A DNA stretch of 64,000 nt, from contig NZ_CP107932.1 in assembly GCF_036032445.1 (NCBI RefSeq), positions 1,366,501 through 1,430,500 on the forward strand. The letters are read 5' to 3'. The position numbers were made by a program, and so were the translations under genes. The notes under the pieces are model-generated. The model had not been told where the DNA came from. It did no database searches and worked only from the letters and a program-made list of their open reading frames with translations. The stretch is from Nocardia sp. NBC_00416. GTDB taxonomy: Bacteria; Actinomycetota; Actinomycetes; Mycobacteriales; Mycobacteriaceae. Below, piece by piece: positions 36,039 to 44,021 of this stretch; positions within the stretch are counted from its first letter, which is position 1, and each line of letters starts with the position of its first letter.

Positions 36039-36695
36039 ATGGGTCACCCGCAACAACCCAACCCGTACCAGCATCAGCCCGGTCAGCCGCCTCCGGCGGG
36101 CGGGCCGTACCCCGGACAGCCGTATCCGGGACAACCGCATTACGGGCAGCAGTATCCGCCCGGTCCACCGCAGTTCGGCGCCCCGGGCTACGGCGGGCCG
36201 CCCCGCCAGTCCGGAGGTAACGGCGGCAAGATCGCGCTGATCGTCGGTGGCTGCGCAGTCGTGCTGATCGCACTTGGAGTGGGTGCGTTCTTCCTGTTCG
36301 CCGGTGGCGGCGGCGCGGTTGTCGGGGGCGGCTACGACGACCCGCGCGATGTGGCGCAGGCCTGGGTGGATCAGAAGGGTGATCCGAAAGATCTGGTGTG
36401 CGCGGCCGACCTGGACGAGATCTCGCAGTACGAGCAGCAGAGTCCGGCGAAACCCACCGCGGTGCCCGATACCGATCTGCCGGAATCGACGTCGACGCTG
36501 AAGAGCGTGGACGTCGAATCGGGGAGCAGCTCCGGGACGTTCACCATGGAGATGACGATGTCGGTCATGGGTAACGAGAGCACCTCGACCGCGACCTACG
36601 ATCTCGTCGAAGAGGACGGCGACTGGAAGGTGTGCGGGATCCTCGATCCCGATATCGAATTCGATGACTCCGGTTTCGGTATCGGCGGCCCGTAG
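36039..36695 (+). CDS. Proline-rich single-pass membrane protein
   Basis: A 218-residue protein. The N-terminal 60 residues are Pro/Gly/Gln/Tyr-rich (repeats of PGQPYPG type). Then comes one membrane helix (IALIVGGCAVVLIALGVGAFFLF, about residues 62-84) and an external domain (DDPRDVAQAWVDQKGD through EEDGDWKVCGILD) resembling the NTF2/DUF4878-like tails of actinobacterial envelope proteins. Function is unknown. ATG at 36039 directly precedes the proline-rich part; an upstream in-frame start at 36003 has no support. Confidence 0.72.
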   Translation: MGHPQQPNPYQHQPGQPPPAGGPYPGQPYPGQPHYGQQYPPGPPQFGAPGYGGPPRQSGGNGGKIALIVGGCAVVLIALGVGAFFLFAGGGGAVVGGGYDDPRDVAQAWVDQKGDPKDLVCAADLDEISQYEQQSPAKPTAVPDTDLPESTSTLKSVDVESGSSSGTFTMEMTMSVMGNESTSTATYDLVEEDGDWKVCGILDPDIEFDDSGFGIGGP

Positions 36696-36720
36696 GAGCG
36701 CCGAGCGGGCCGGGGCGCGT

Positions 36721-37875
36721 TCAGTGATCTCGTAGAACCTCGGCGATCCGGGCCAGTCCCGGCGCCGAGGTCATCTGCCAGTGCGTGGTCGGGACCGCAT
36801 GGTGGTGGAGGGTTCCGTCGACGAGCGCACGCCACGCTCGCGCGCCGGTACCGGGGCTGCGCTGGGTGGCGCTGAAGTAGACGACCTCACCTCGGTAGAC
36901 GGGGGCGCGATAGGCGTCGCGTAGCCGGATCGAATGCCCGACGGCGTCCCGCAGACGTTCGAACCGATCGGTACCGAGTGAGGCCAGCGGCTCGGGCAGC
37001 CGGGCCAGCACGGCGGCCGGATCGAAATCGTCCAGCGTGCCGAGATCGCCCGGGTCGTCCTCGAGGAGGCCGCCGAGGACCTCGGCGAGCGAGACCGGTG
37101 CCGCCGGTGCGTCCGGATCGGACAGGTAGCTGTCCATGATGCCCAGGAACGCGACCTGTTCTCCCGCGCGTTGCAGCCGGACCGCGATCTCGTGCGCGAG
37201 CAGGCCGCCGAACGACCAGCCGAGCAACCGGTACGGACCGCTGGGCTGGACCGAGCGGATCAATGTCGAGTACAGGTTCGCCCAGGATTCGATGGAACCG
37301 GGCAGGTCGGCGCCCGGAGTGAGCGCCGGCGACTGCAGGCCGTAGACCGGGAGATCGGGCTCGAGATGGGCGGCCAATCCGGCAAAGGACCAGGCGAGTC
37401 CGGTGATCGGGTGGATGCAGAACAGGGGTGCGCTGGAGTGTCCCGGGCGCAACGGCAGCAGCGTGTCGAAGGCGCTGCGGTCCACGATGTCGCGGTGTTC
37501 CGGTCGCGGCTCCGACCACCCCATCCCGCGTGCGGTGAGGAGTTCGTCGATCCGGCAGGCGAGCGCGATGACCGTGGGCGCTTCGGAGACCAGCCGGGCC
37601 GGTAGCTCGATGTCCAGGGTGCCCCCCAGCCTGATCGCCAATTGTTCGGCGAGCATCGAGTTACCACCGAGGTCGAAGAAGTTCTCGTCCAATCCGATGC
37701 AGGCGGTCGGGTTCGCTCGCGTGGCGGTGAGGCAGGTGGTCCGGGTCCGGTAGGTCGGGTCCCGGTGGAGCAGGACGGCGGCGAAAGCATCGGCTACCAG
37801 CTGTTCGCTGGACGTGCTGGGCATCCGGAACGGGCGGTGGCAGGCGGCGGGCCGAATTTCTGTCATCGTGGCCAT
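36721..37875 (-). CDS. Free-standing peptidyl-carrier plus thioesterase protein
   Basis: A 384-residue protein that looks like the detached end of a non-ribosomal peptide synthetase. Residues about 15-100 are a carrier domain with the phosphopantetheine site FFDLGGNS. Residues about 130-384 are a type I thioesterase with PLFCIHPITG, the nucleophile elbow GWSFGG and a final His in PTTHW. Between the first carrier helix (VADAFAAVL) and IGLDENFFDLGG lies about 22 extra residues (LHRDPTYRTR...), longer than in usual carrier domains. No synthetase gene adjoins it, so it may off-load a product made elsewhere. ATGs at 37875 or 37866 are possible starts. Confidence 0.78.
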   Translation of the reverse strand: MATMTEIRPAACHRPFRMPSTSSEQLVADAFAAVLLHRDPTYRTRTTCLTATRANPTACIGLDENFFDLGGNSMLAEQLAIRLGGTLDIELPARLVSEAPTVIALACRIDELLTARGMGWSEPRPEHRDIVDRSAFDTLLPLRPGHSSAPLFCIHPITGLAWSFAGLAAHLEPDLPVYGLQSPALTPGADLPGSIESWANLYSTLIRSVQPSGPYRLLGWSFGGLLAHEIAVRLQRAGEQVAFLGIMDSYLSDPDAPAAPVSLAEVLGGLLEDDPGDLGTLDDFDPAAVLARLPEPLASLGTDRFERLRDAVGHSIRLRDAYRAPVYRGEVVYFSATQRSPGTGARAWRALVDGTLHHHAVPTTHWQMTSAPGLARIAEVLRDH

Positions 37876-38355
37876 CTGCGCTCTACCAACTCTCTGCCGG
37901 GATCGATCGGCACTGCGGCCGCGAGTCCGGAAGCGCTGGCGCCGCCCGGGCCCCAACCGACTGTGCGGATGGGACATTAGCTGACCGATGTCCCGGCCGG
38001 GGGTCGTCCCCGAGGAATTCATCGGTGAGCGGGCGCTCGGTTACCGAGCATTCGTGGTGTCTGGAACGTGAATATTTGACATAACCCCAGCTCGTCGGCG
38101 CTGCGCTTGGTCGAATGCAGGCTTGCTTATGAGATTCAAATCTCATTTTTAATGACCGGCTATTGTTAACGAAATTGTTCGGACTCGTGACGGCTCCGGG
38201 TGCTGACGAATCGTTGCTCCCGGGCGTGCGTGGCGCCGCGGGGCGCGGGAGACACGTGCGTGCGAGCCGGATATCGATGTTCCGGCCTGCCGATCGAATC
38301 CGGTCTTGGATGACTCTGCCACGGCTGCCGCCGATCCCTGGTCGCGGTCGGTTGC
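37876..38355. other. 480-base region with no supported gene
   Basis: No frame here has convincing coding signal. It holds the upstream region of the carrier-thioesterase gene, is less GC-rich around 38070-38170, and contains the palindrome described at 38129-38150. Confidence 0.6.
38129..38150. promoter_or_regulatory. Palindrome ATGAGATT-CA-AATCTCAT followed by T-run
   Basis: An 8-base perfect inverted repeat with a two-base centre (38129-38146), then four more T. The AT-rich arms favour an operator for the carrier-thioesterase gene; the T-run leaves a weak terminator possible. Confidence 0.42.
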
Positions 38356-38709
38356 TCAGGATTCGCTACGTAGTCGCGCGAGAGCATCTGCGGCATCGGC
38401 GTGGTGCGGGCACTCGGCGCGGGCCGGGCAGCTCATCCGCGCCGACCGGGTTTCGGTTGCACCGCCCGGGCGCGTGCCGAAGGTACGGGCGAGGTCCCCG
38501 ACAGTGTCGTTCGGCGGCGAACCTTGATAAGTGGCGATCAATGTCGTTCCGCCTATCGTCGCCGGGTCCGGTTCGGGTCGCAGATGGCACACAATCGGTT
38601 GCCGCACAAAGGAATCAATAAGGTAACGCCAAGCGGCGGCAGGCATTCTCGGAGTGATCAATTCCCGATTTCTCCGGTACGAACTCGGCGCGGCAGCGGG
38701 ATTCGTCAT
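38356..38709 (-). CDS. Possible hypothetical protein
   Basis: A 117-residue frame divergent from the lipoprotein gene, with the two starts 18 bases apart. The second half has G/C-rich third positions and a Cys/His-containing MSCPARAECPHHADAADALAR end. The first half is less biased. I do not recognise the family, and there is no strong ribosome-binding site. It may be spurious. Confidence 0.3.
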   Translation of the reverse strand: MTNPAAAPSSYRRNRELITPRMPAAAWRYLIDSFVRQPIVCHLRPEPDPATIGGTTLIATYQGSPPNDTVGDLARTFGTRPGGATETRSARMSCPARAECPHHADAADALARLRSES

Positions 38710-38727
38710 CTTTCACAAGGAGTTTCC

Positions 38728-39051
38728 GTGCGAATCACCGCACTCCCGGTGCTACTGGCCGGCGGTAGTGTGCTGTTCCTCAGCGCCTGCCTCCCCGTGC
38801 TGAGCGGTACCGCTCATTGCTTCGGACAGGTAGATCTCGAACGCACGGTCGAACATGTTCTGGAACAAGAGGGCACAATGGAAATACTTGTGGTCGATTG
38901 TCCGGACTCATTGCAGATTCGAACCCACGCCTTGACCCGCTGCCTGCTGCACACTGGCGACGGTTCACTGATCGGGGTGACCGTCGAGGTTGTCGAAGCA
39001 GTGGGCGATCGGGGCCGGATCGACGTAGCGGTCGACGACGCGGGGTCCTGA
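38728..39051 (+). CDS. DUF4333-type lipoprotein
   Basis: A 107-residue protein. The N-terminus is a lipoprotein signal (RITALPVLLAGGSVLFLSAC) with lipobox LSAC, so the mature protein would be anchored at Cys22. The remainder (VVDCPDSLQIRTHALTRCLL, then GVTVEVVEAVGDRGRIDVAV) matches the DUF4333 pattern of two cysteines and a beta-rich end found in mycobacterial and nocardial lipoproteins. Function is unknown. GTG at 38728 has AAGGAG five bases upstream. Confidence 0.76.
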   Translation: MRITALPVLLAGGSVLFLSACLPVLSGTAHCFGQVDLERTVEHVLEQEGTMEILVVDCPDSLQIRTHALTRCLLHTGDGSLIGVTVEVVEAVGDRGRIDVAVDDAGS

Positions 39052-39071
39052 CCCGCGGGTCTTCCGAACGG

Positions 39072-39377
39072 CTACCTCGTAGGCCGGGCCGTGCGGAATT
39101 GCTCGGTGTTCACCCGTTCCATCTCGATCATTCTGTCGGATTGGGCGCGGACCGTCGCGGCGAGTTTGCGCAACTCGTGCACGAGAAGCCCGCCGGCCTC
39201 GCCGAAGGAGTCGGCGACTCGGCACAGGGTCTGAGCGGCCTGCACGGAAACCTCGTCGCAGCCGGCCGGTTCAGTTCCCAGCTGCGGCCCGTCGTCGCGT
39301 AACGCGGTCTCGAGTAGGTCGGCGAGCGCATCGAGGTCCCGGACGGCAGCCCGAGCCTGATCAGGATCGTATTCCAT
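39072..39377 (-). CDS. PE-like type VII secretion protein
   Basis: A 101-residue helical protein. The segment EPAGCDEVSVQAAQTLCRVADSF followed by a second long helix (LRKLAATVRAQSDRMIEME) fits the helical hairpin of PE-family proteins, although the name-giving Pro-Glu pair is not at the usual place. It is last in an EspC/PPE/PE-like operon, 15 bases after the PPE-like gene, with a strong GGGGAGGA site. PE proteins pair with PPE partners for secretion, so it probably forms a heterodimer with that neighbour. Confidence 0.62.
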   Translation of the reverse strand: MEYDPDQARAAVRDLDALADLLETALRDDGPQLGTEPAGCDEVSVQAAQTLCRVADSFGEAGGLLVHELRKLAATVRAQSDRMIEMERVNTEQFRTARPTR

Positions 39378-39392
39378 GGTGTCCTCCCCGTT

Positions 39393-40637
39393 TCACAGTG
39401 TCAGTGCCTTGTCGGGCGACGGCCCGTCCAGCGCTGATCCAGGTGCGGTGCCGGCGGCGCCGATCACCGGTGGGGTGGCCGTATCGACATCGCCCACGAC
39501 TTCGTTGCCGTGCTGCCCCGTGATCAGTTGTCCTTGCAGTTCGCTGATCGTCGACTCCCCGGCGCTGCGCGCCGTCCCCGCGGGCACACCGCCGCCGGGC
39601 AGGAACCCCGGACCACCACTGCGCATCGGCGACCCGGCAGGGGAACTCCCTGTGGATGTGGCGGCGGACGCCGCGGTGGCGCCGGTGCTTCCGGACGCTG
39701 GGGCACCGGTCCAGGGCGCCAGCGGCCGCACCGGGGAAGAAGCGCTCCCGCCGATGGTGAACATCGGAACTCCGCCGCCCGGGGCGCCGCTGGGGTATGT
39801 GGCCGATGTGTGTTGTGTCAGTGCGGAATCCGTGAGTTCGCGGGGCCGCGATCTGGCGAGGCTTTCGGCAGCCGCCTGGGCGCCCGTGGTAGCGGCGCCG
39901 ACGATGCTCGGCACCAGCTGCACCACCTGGGAGAGGAGCTGTACGGCCGCATCTGAGCCAGGGGCGTCGGTGACCGGGACCTTGGCGCCGGTAGCGGTCA
40001 TCTCCGCACTGTGCGCGGTGAGTTCCGCCCGGGTCGTCCCGACTACAGCCAGTGCCTCGGCCAACGTTTCCGCCGACATGGCCGCCAGGAACACCTGTCC
40101 CGGCGGGGTGCCGACGAACGGTGCGGCCGCCGCGACCGAGGAGAGGAATTTCGCGATGATCGCCGACAATGCGAAAGACCCCCGGGCGACCGAACCCGCG
40201 GCCACGGCGACCTGTTGGGATGTCTGCGCACCCTGTGCCCCGACGGCGGCGCTGTCCGCGCCTACCTGCGCCTGCTTGGCCGCCGCGCCGTCCGCACCCG
40301 CGCCCTGCCACGACCCCGCGGCCATTTGGATTGCGGACGAGCCGACCTGGACCGCCATCTGTACCACCGAGGACACCTGGGACAGCGCCTGCACGGGGTC
40401 GACTTCCGGTGCGGCGGGGAATCGGCCGGTCCCGAAGCTGCTCGCGAGGTCGGTGAGCGGTCGGGCCAGCGCCGACAGATCGAGTGCGGGCATCGGGAAT
40501 TCCGGCAGCGGCGGAATCTCCGGTAGCGGCGGCAGGCCCATATCCCGCAGGACCTGATCGATCGGCTTGTCCATGACCGGGCCGACCGGACTCGACCTCA
40601 GCGCATCGAGAATGGTCTGGTCGAGAGGTCCGGACAT
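39393..40637 (-). CDS. PPE/EspB-like type VII secretion substrate
   Basis: A 414-residue protein. An N-terminal proline-rich part (LPPLPEIPPLPEFP) precedes long Ala/Gln-rich helices with a WxG-type turn (AAGSWQGAGADGAA, about residue 108), ending in a low-complexity Gly/Ser/Pro tail. No signal peptide or strong membrane helix is seen. The ATG at 40637 shares its A with the stop of the EspC-like gene (TGATG), indicating coupling. PPE and EspB proteins are exported by ESX systems and stay on or leave the cell surface. Confidence 0.68.
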   Translation of the reverse strand: MSGPLDQTILDALRSSPVGPVMDKPIDQVLRDMGLPPLPEIPPLPEFPMPALDLSALARPLTDLASSFGTGRFPAAPEVDPVQALSQVSSVVQMAVQVGSSAIQMAAGSWQGAGADGAAAKQAQVGADSAAVGAQGAQTSQQVAVAAGSVARGSFALSAIIAKFLSSVAAAAPFVGTPPGQVFLAAMSAETLAEALAVVGTTRAELTAHSAEMTATGAKVPVTDAPGSDAAVQLLSQVVQLVPSIVGAATTGAQAAAESLARSRPRELTDSALTQHTSATYPSGAPGGGVPMFTIGGSASSPVRPLAPWTGAPASGSTGATAASAATSTGSSPAGSPMRSGGPGFLPGGGVPAGTARSAGESTISELQGQLITGQHGNEVVGDVDTATPPVIGAAGTAPGSALDGPSPDKALTL

Positions 40638-40951
40638 CAGAATCCGCCGACCATACCGAGATCGGCGGCGGAGTGGTGTTCGGCGGCCTCGTAGGCGGCG
40701 GCGCTCCGGTGGGCGGTGACGGCGGTGGCCGCGTGCACGCCCGCGATCTCGTTCACCGACAGCATGGTGTTGGTCTGTGCGACGGCGAATGCCGCGAGAA
40801 AGTCCTGGCCGATCAGCCCGAACACCGGGACGGCGGCAGCGATGACCGCCGCCTGGTTCATGGCGCCCGCGGCGGCGACCTCGAAGGCCGTCGCGGCTGC
40901 GGAATCGCCGTAGCAACGGATCGCATCGGGTACTGCGCGTAATTCGGACAT
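40637..40951 (-). CDS. EspC-family type VII secretion target
   Basis: A 104-residue protein of the EspC/DUF2580 type (PF10824). It has two Ala-rich helices around the turn PVFGLIGQDFLAAFA, starting with MSELRAVPDAIRCYG and ending near AAAYEAAEHH. EspC proteins are secreted by or form part of ESX systems in mycobacteria. It is first in the EspC-PPE-PE-like operon. Two inverted repeats lie upstream, and its first 20 codons plus upstream region recur as a decayed copy at 43812-44039. Confidence 0.75.
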   Translation of the reverse strand: MSELRAVPDAIRCYGDSAAATAFEVAAAGAMNQAAVIAAAVPVFGLIGQDFLAAFAVAQTNTMLSVNEIAGVHAATAVTAHRSAAAYEAAEHHSAADLGMVGGF

Positions 40952-40978
40952 GGTGGGACCCCCGTCGCATTCGGAAAT

Positions 40979-41009
40979 ACGTTGATCGTAAAAGTTTCCC
41001 GATCAACGT
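40979..41009. promoter_or_regulatory. Perfect 10-base inverted repeat upstream of the EspC-like gene
   Basis: ACGTTGATCG (40979-40988) and its exact complement CGATCAACGT (41000-41009) flank 11 bases. It begins 28 bases before the ATG. It could be an operator or a leader hairpin that controls ribosome access. The decayed copy has lost one arm. Confidence 0.6.
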
Positions 41010-41087
41010 ACCCCGAATTCAATGGAAATCGCTGTGGCGCAGGCTCAAATATCAGTCAAGAATCCCGATCGAAACCAGTTCGGTCCG

Positions 41088-41105
41088 CCGAGTATTTACA
41101 CTCGG
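41088..41105. promoter_or_regulatory. Hairpin CCGAGT-ATTTAC-ACTCGG (copy A)
   Basis: A perfect six-base stem around ATTTAC. The equivalent hairpin in copy B (44004-44021) keeps the loop and changes both sides of the stem together, GAGT/ACTC to GAAT/ATTC. Confidence 0.5.
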
Positions 41106-41419
41106 CTGATATTTCCGGTGGCGTGCAATCGTGAATTGCCGGAATCGTGAGCATCGGAGGTCTGCGCCGAATGCCGGCGAGTGAGCCGCTGGGCGGGCAC
41201 CCAGCGGCTCGCGAGGAATGTCCTGGCCCGCCCGGTGGGGCCGGGACCGCGTTGCGGCCGAGCGGGTTCCGCCGAGATGGACGACCAAGCGGTCATGGGC
41301 AGTGGGGCGCTGCGGTCGGGGATCTCGGTCTCGTGTGGTTCGGGCCAGAGCAAGGCGGCGAACACGATGCCGATATCGGCACATACGACCACCGCGGCCG
41401 CAATCTGCAAACCGGTCAT
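41096..41419 (-). CDS. Possible small membrane protein
   Basis: A 107-residue frame with an N-terminal hydrophobic helix (LQIAAAVVVCADIGIVFAALLW) and a charged, Arg-rich tail. I do not recognise a family. The upstream AGGTTGG could bind ribosomes weakly. Its last codons overlap the hairpin at 41088-41105, and the same reading with the same stop is kept in the duplicate block, so the C-terminus may be a by-product of that element. Confidence 0.4.
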   Translation of the reverse strand: MTGLQIAAAVVVCADIGIVFAALLWPEPHETEIPDRSAPLPMTAWSSISAEPARPQRGPGPTGRARTFLASRWVPAQRLTRRHSAQTSDAHDSGNSRLHATGNISRV

Positions 41420-41738
41420 CGATCCAACCTGTGCCTTCCATGACTATGGGTCGAGCGGAGCGTGGTCTCGGCCGTGACCGAGTGACCGCGCCCGGAAAGG
41501 ATGGGCAGAGCGTATCGAGAGCGATAGCACGGTGCCGAGTGCCGGATGCGACAAATATGGGGTGGTTTCGGCCACCGATCAGCCTCTGTCCGTCCCCCGG
41601 ACGGGCGGATCGGTTCGCTACCCGGCGAGTCGCCACCGTGCCTCGGGTCGGGTGCCCCGCGTTGACGGACCTCGAGATCACGGGCGATGTGCGGGGTGGG
41701 ATATTGCCGGGCGCGACATATTCAATACGATTCCCGGC
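41420..41738. other. 319-base region without a supported gene
   Basis: Divergent upstream region of the small membrane frame and the GlxA-type regulator. No clear promoter hexamers or palindromes stand out. Confidence 0.5.
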
Positions 41739-42716
41739 ATGCAGCTGGCGGTATTCGTCGTGGACGGTGTGGCAGATTTCGGCTTGAGCGCAGTGCTGGA
41801 GGCGTTCGATATGGCCGACGCGCTACGCGCGGACATGGAACGACCCCCCGCGGAGTGGACGATCCACACTGTTTCACTCGGCTCGAGCGCGAAATCGTCC
41901 CGCGGCCATATCATTCCTACGACGCCACTGTCCGAATTATCCGGGCACCCGATCGATACCTTGATTGTTCCAGCGGTGAACGTGCTCGGGGCGACGGCGC
42001 TCGTCGATCTGGTCTCCGATGCAGTGAACGGACCCGTGCTCGACCAGATTCGTGGTGCGCATGCGGGCGGTGTGCACCTGGCCGCCGCATGCACCGGGAC
42101 GTACTTTCTCGCCGAGGCCGGTGTGCTGGACGGCTCGCCGGCCACCACCAGCTGGTGGCTCGGTCCGAACTTCCGTCACCGCTACCCGCGGGTGCGTCTG
42201 GACGAAACCCGAATCCTGTGCCACGGCGACCAGGTCACCACCGCCGGCGCCGTACTGTCGCACCTCGACCTGGCGCTGTCGCTGGTGCATCGCGCCAGTC
42301 CCGACCTCGCGGAACGGGCCTCGCGATTCCTCGCCCACGGGAATCGGGCCAGTCAGTCACAGTTTGTGATCCCCGAGGTCATGGCCTGGGGGAACCCGCT
42401 GATCGCGGCATTCGAACGGTGGGTGCGTGAACACATATCCGACCAATTCCTCATCGCCGCGGCCGCCCGCGAACTCGGAGTCACCGAGCGCAGCCTGCAG
42501 CGCGCGGTCCGGGCCGATCTGGCGATGTCGCCGAAGGACTTCGCCGACGATATCCGGCTGGAGCGGGCGGTGTACCTGCTGCGTTCCACCACGCTGACGG
42601 TCGACGCGATAGCCTCGGAGGTCGGCTATCTCAGCGGGGGCGCGCTGCGCGCCTTGATCCGGCGCCGGCGTGCTCTCAGCGTCGCCGAGATCCGCGGCAG
42701 CCGTGCCATTCGGTGA
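41739..42716 (+). CDS. GlxA-type transcriptional regulator (DJ-1/PfpI plus AraC)
   Basis: A 325-residue regulator. Residues about 1-175 form a DJ-1/PfpI-like sensory domain (QLAVFVVDGVADFGLSAVLEAF, with AAACTGTYFLAEAGVLDG at the nucleophile-elbow position). The C-terminal 100 residues are an AraC DNA-binding domain (ELGVTERSLQRAV, then IASEVGYLSGGALRALIRR). The usual closing Pro-x-x-YR is replaced by RRALSVAEIR. GlxA proteins often control nitrogen or redox metabolism. The start is the ATG at 41739; no operon partner is visible. Confidence 0.85.
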   Translation: MQLAVFVVDGVADFGLSAVLEAFDMADALRADMERPPAEWTIHTVSLGSSAKSSRGHIIPTTPLSELSGHPIDTLIVPAVNVLGATALVDLVSDAVNGPVLDQIRGAHAGGVHLAAACTGTYFLAEAGVLDGSPATTSWWLGPNFRHRYPRVRLDETRILCHGDQVTTAGAVLSHLDLALSLVHRASPDLAERASRFLAHGNRASQSQFVIPEVMAWGNPLIAAFERWVREHISDQFLIAAAARELGVTERSLQRAVRADLAMSPKDFADDIRLERAVYLLRSTTLTVDAIASEVGYLSGGALRALIRRRRALSVAEIRGSRAIR

Positions 42717-42972
42717 AAGGCTGACGAGCGTCCGAGCAGCACAGTTCTTCGCACTGGTCCGTAGCGGCCGGACGGCGGAGGTCACGGCCTTCGTCGTCCG
42801 GCCGCATCCGGGTGGCGGCTCGGGATCGCCGCCTTTGTGCTGCTCGATGTCGGTTATCCGTGATCTCGTCTCGGCGCGGCCGCAATCATGATCAGGTCCG
42901 CGCCGATCCGCTGCTGGGTCCTATCGAAACCGGACGACGGCCTGGTAACGGCTTTCCTCGGGTCCGGCGAGC

Positions 42973-43263
42973 TCAGGCGAACATAGCACGGGCGGCCGCG
43001 TCGGCATCGAATGCATTGTTCTGCGCGGTATCCGCACCCTTTCTGAGACCGGTGAGATTTGCTACCGTGTTGTCGAAGTCGACGTTGAATTCGTCGAGTT
43101 CGATGCGGACCCCCTCTGCGGTGTCACTTCCCGCGAGTGCGATGTCGATCATGTTGTTCGTTGCATTGGTCAGATTAATGCGGGCTTCTTCGAGTCTCCC
43201 CAAAGCCGTACTCAGATCGGAATCGAGTGCCGCGAACGTCTCTCTGTTGTACGCGAGATCCAT
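42973..43263 (-). CDS. WXG100-sized type VII secretion-associated protein
   Basis: A 96-residue, all-helical protein without signal peptide. It has two helices (AALDSDLSTALGRLEEARINL and EFNVDFDNTVANLTGLRKG) joined by a short loop, the layout of an ESX helical hairpin, but it lacks the Trp-x-Gly turn. AGGAG precedes the ATG. It follows the WXG100 gene by 24 bases, so the two likely form a heterodimer as EsxA/EsxB-type pairs do. Confidence 0.62.
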   Translation of the reverse strand: MDLAYNRETFAALDSDLSTALGRLEEARINLTNATNNMIDIALAGSDTAEGVRIELDEFNVDFDNTVANLTGLRKGADTAQNNAFDADAAARAMFA

Positions 43264-43287
43264 TTCTGCTCCTGGTCGGATGATGTT

Positions 43288-43602
43288 TCAGTGGGCGAGG
43301 GTGGTGTAACTGGTGACAGCTGCGATGTTGTCTTTTTCGGCGGTGGTCAAAGTCCCCACAGCCGTACCGGACCGATCGGTGAGATCATCGAGAGTGGCCA
43401 GAAGTTTGGAGAAGCCGTCCCCCCAGTGATCGGTTCCGCCGAAGAATGCTTTGCGCGCGTCCCCCCACCAGCCGTTGCCGGTGTTGTCCACGGCCCCTGC
43501 GACATATCGGATGATCGCCCGCATCTCATCGGCGGCGTCGTAGAAAGCGGTGATCGATCGACTCGCGGCGGCCTCGTCGACGGAGTAGCCTTGCGTTGCC
43601 AT
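43288..43602 (-). CDS. WXG100 family protein (EsxA/B-like)
   Basis: A 104-residue helical-hairpin protein with the central turn NGWWGDARKAFFGG (about residue 43), matching the Trp-x-Gly type turn of WXG100 proteins. Such proteins are small ESX-exported dimers. The ATG at 43602 is chosen because AAGGAG is six bases upstream; the ATG at 43608 is too close. It is cotranscribed with the helical gene at 42973. Neither has a classical C-terminal Y-x3-D/E signal that I can point to. Confidence 0.7.
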   Translation of the reverse strand: MATQGYSVDEAAASRSITAFYDAADEMRAIIRYVAGAVDNTGNGWWGDARKAFFGGTDHWGDGFSKLLATLDDLTDRSGTAVGTLTTAEKDNIAAVTSYTTLAH

Positions 43603-43811
43603 TGTCATCTCCTTTGGTGTGCGAATTCGGCGGTGCTGCCCAGCTGGGTACGGCACCGTAATCGGTGGTGACGTTGTGAACTCATGGTGTCGGCCACCTC
43701 CTGATGTGCGACCCATCGATCGGCGTGGCGCTCAGCTGGGGCTTTCGATGATCGTTGCTCGGGACGGCTGTCGCGGGGACCGGATGATCCGGTGAAACGA
43801 TGGGGGTCTCG

Positions 43812-43871
43812 ATCCGCCGAAGAATCGCCGTGGTAGCGGATCGCATCGAGTGCGGCCGACAGCTCGGGCAT
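43812..43871 (-). pseudogene. Decayed start of an EspC-like gene
   Basis: The first 20 codons (MPELSAALDAIRYHGDSSAD) match the functional EspC-like start (MSELRAVPDAIRCYGDSAAA) in 12-13 positions. Thereafter the similarity stops, and the frame continues as Arg/His/Ser-rich sequence with no helical hairpin up to the WXG100 promoter region. The ATG is kept. This is a truncated paralogue. Confidence 0.65.
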
Positions 43872-44003
43872 GGCGGGACCCCCGGTGGCTTTCGAAATGG
43901 CATAGAGTCGTGGAAACGTCACAACCAACGTACCTCGATCATGACCGGATTCGGTGTCGTGCAGGCTCAAGACTGAGTTAAGTTGTTCCAGCTCGCCGGC
44001 GCA

Positions 44004-44021
44004 CCGAATATTTACATTCGC
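44004..44021. promoter_or_regulatory. Hairpin CCGAAT-ATTTAC-ATTCGC (copy B)
   Basis: A five-base stem CGAAT/ATTCG with the same ATTTAC loop as copy A. Paired substitutions preserve the stem. Confidence 0.45.

Larger units (their letters stand above)
40892..41123. repeat. Copy A of a duplicated promoter and gene-start segment
   Basis: This 232-base segment (first 20 codons of the EspC-like gene plus 172 upstream bases) is similar to 43812-44039 on the same strand. Shared landmarks are the start codon context (GGTCCC/GGTCCC-type), AACGTAC, GCAGGCTCAA and the ATTTAC-loop hairpin. The functional gene is here. Confidence 0.72.

Noticed and set aside
38129..38150. Reading the palindrome as a classic Rho-independent terminator
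   Set aside because: The stem is AT-rich and weak, and it lies upstream of, not after, its nearest gene; an operator fits better.
37876..38160. IdeR/DmdR iron box upstream of the carrier-thioesterase gene
   Set aside because: No match to the TTAGGTTAGGCTAACCTAA consensus was found, so siderophore-type iron control is not supported.
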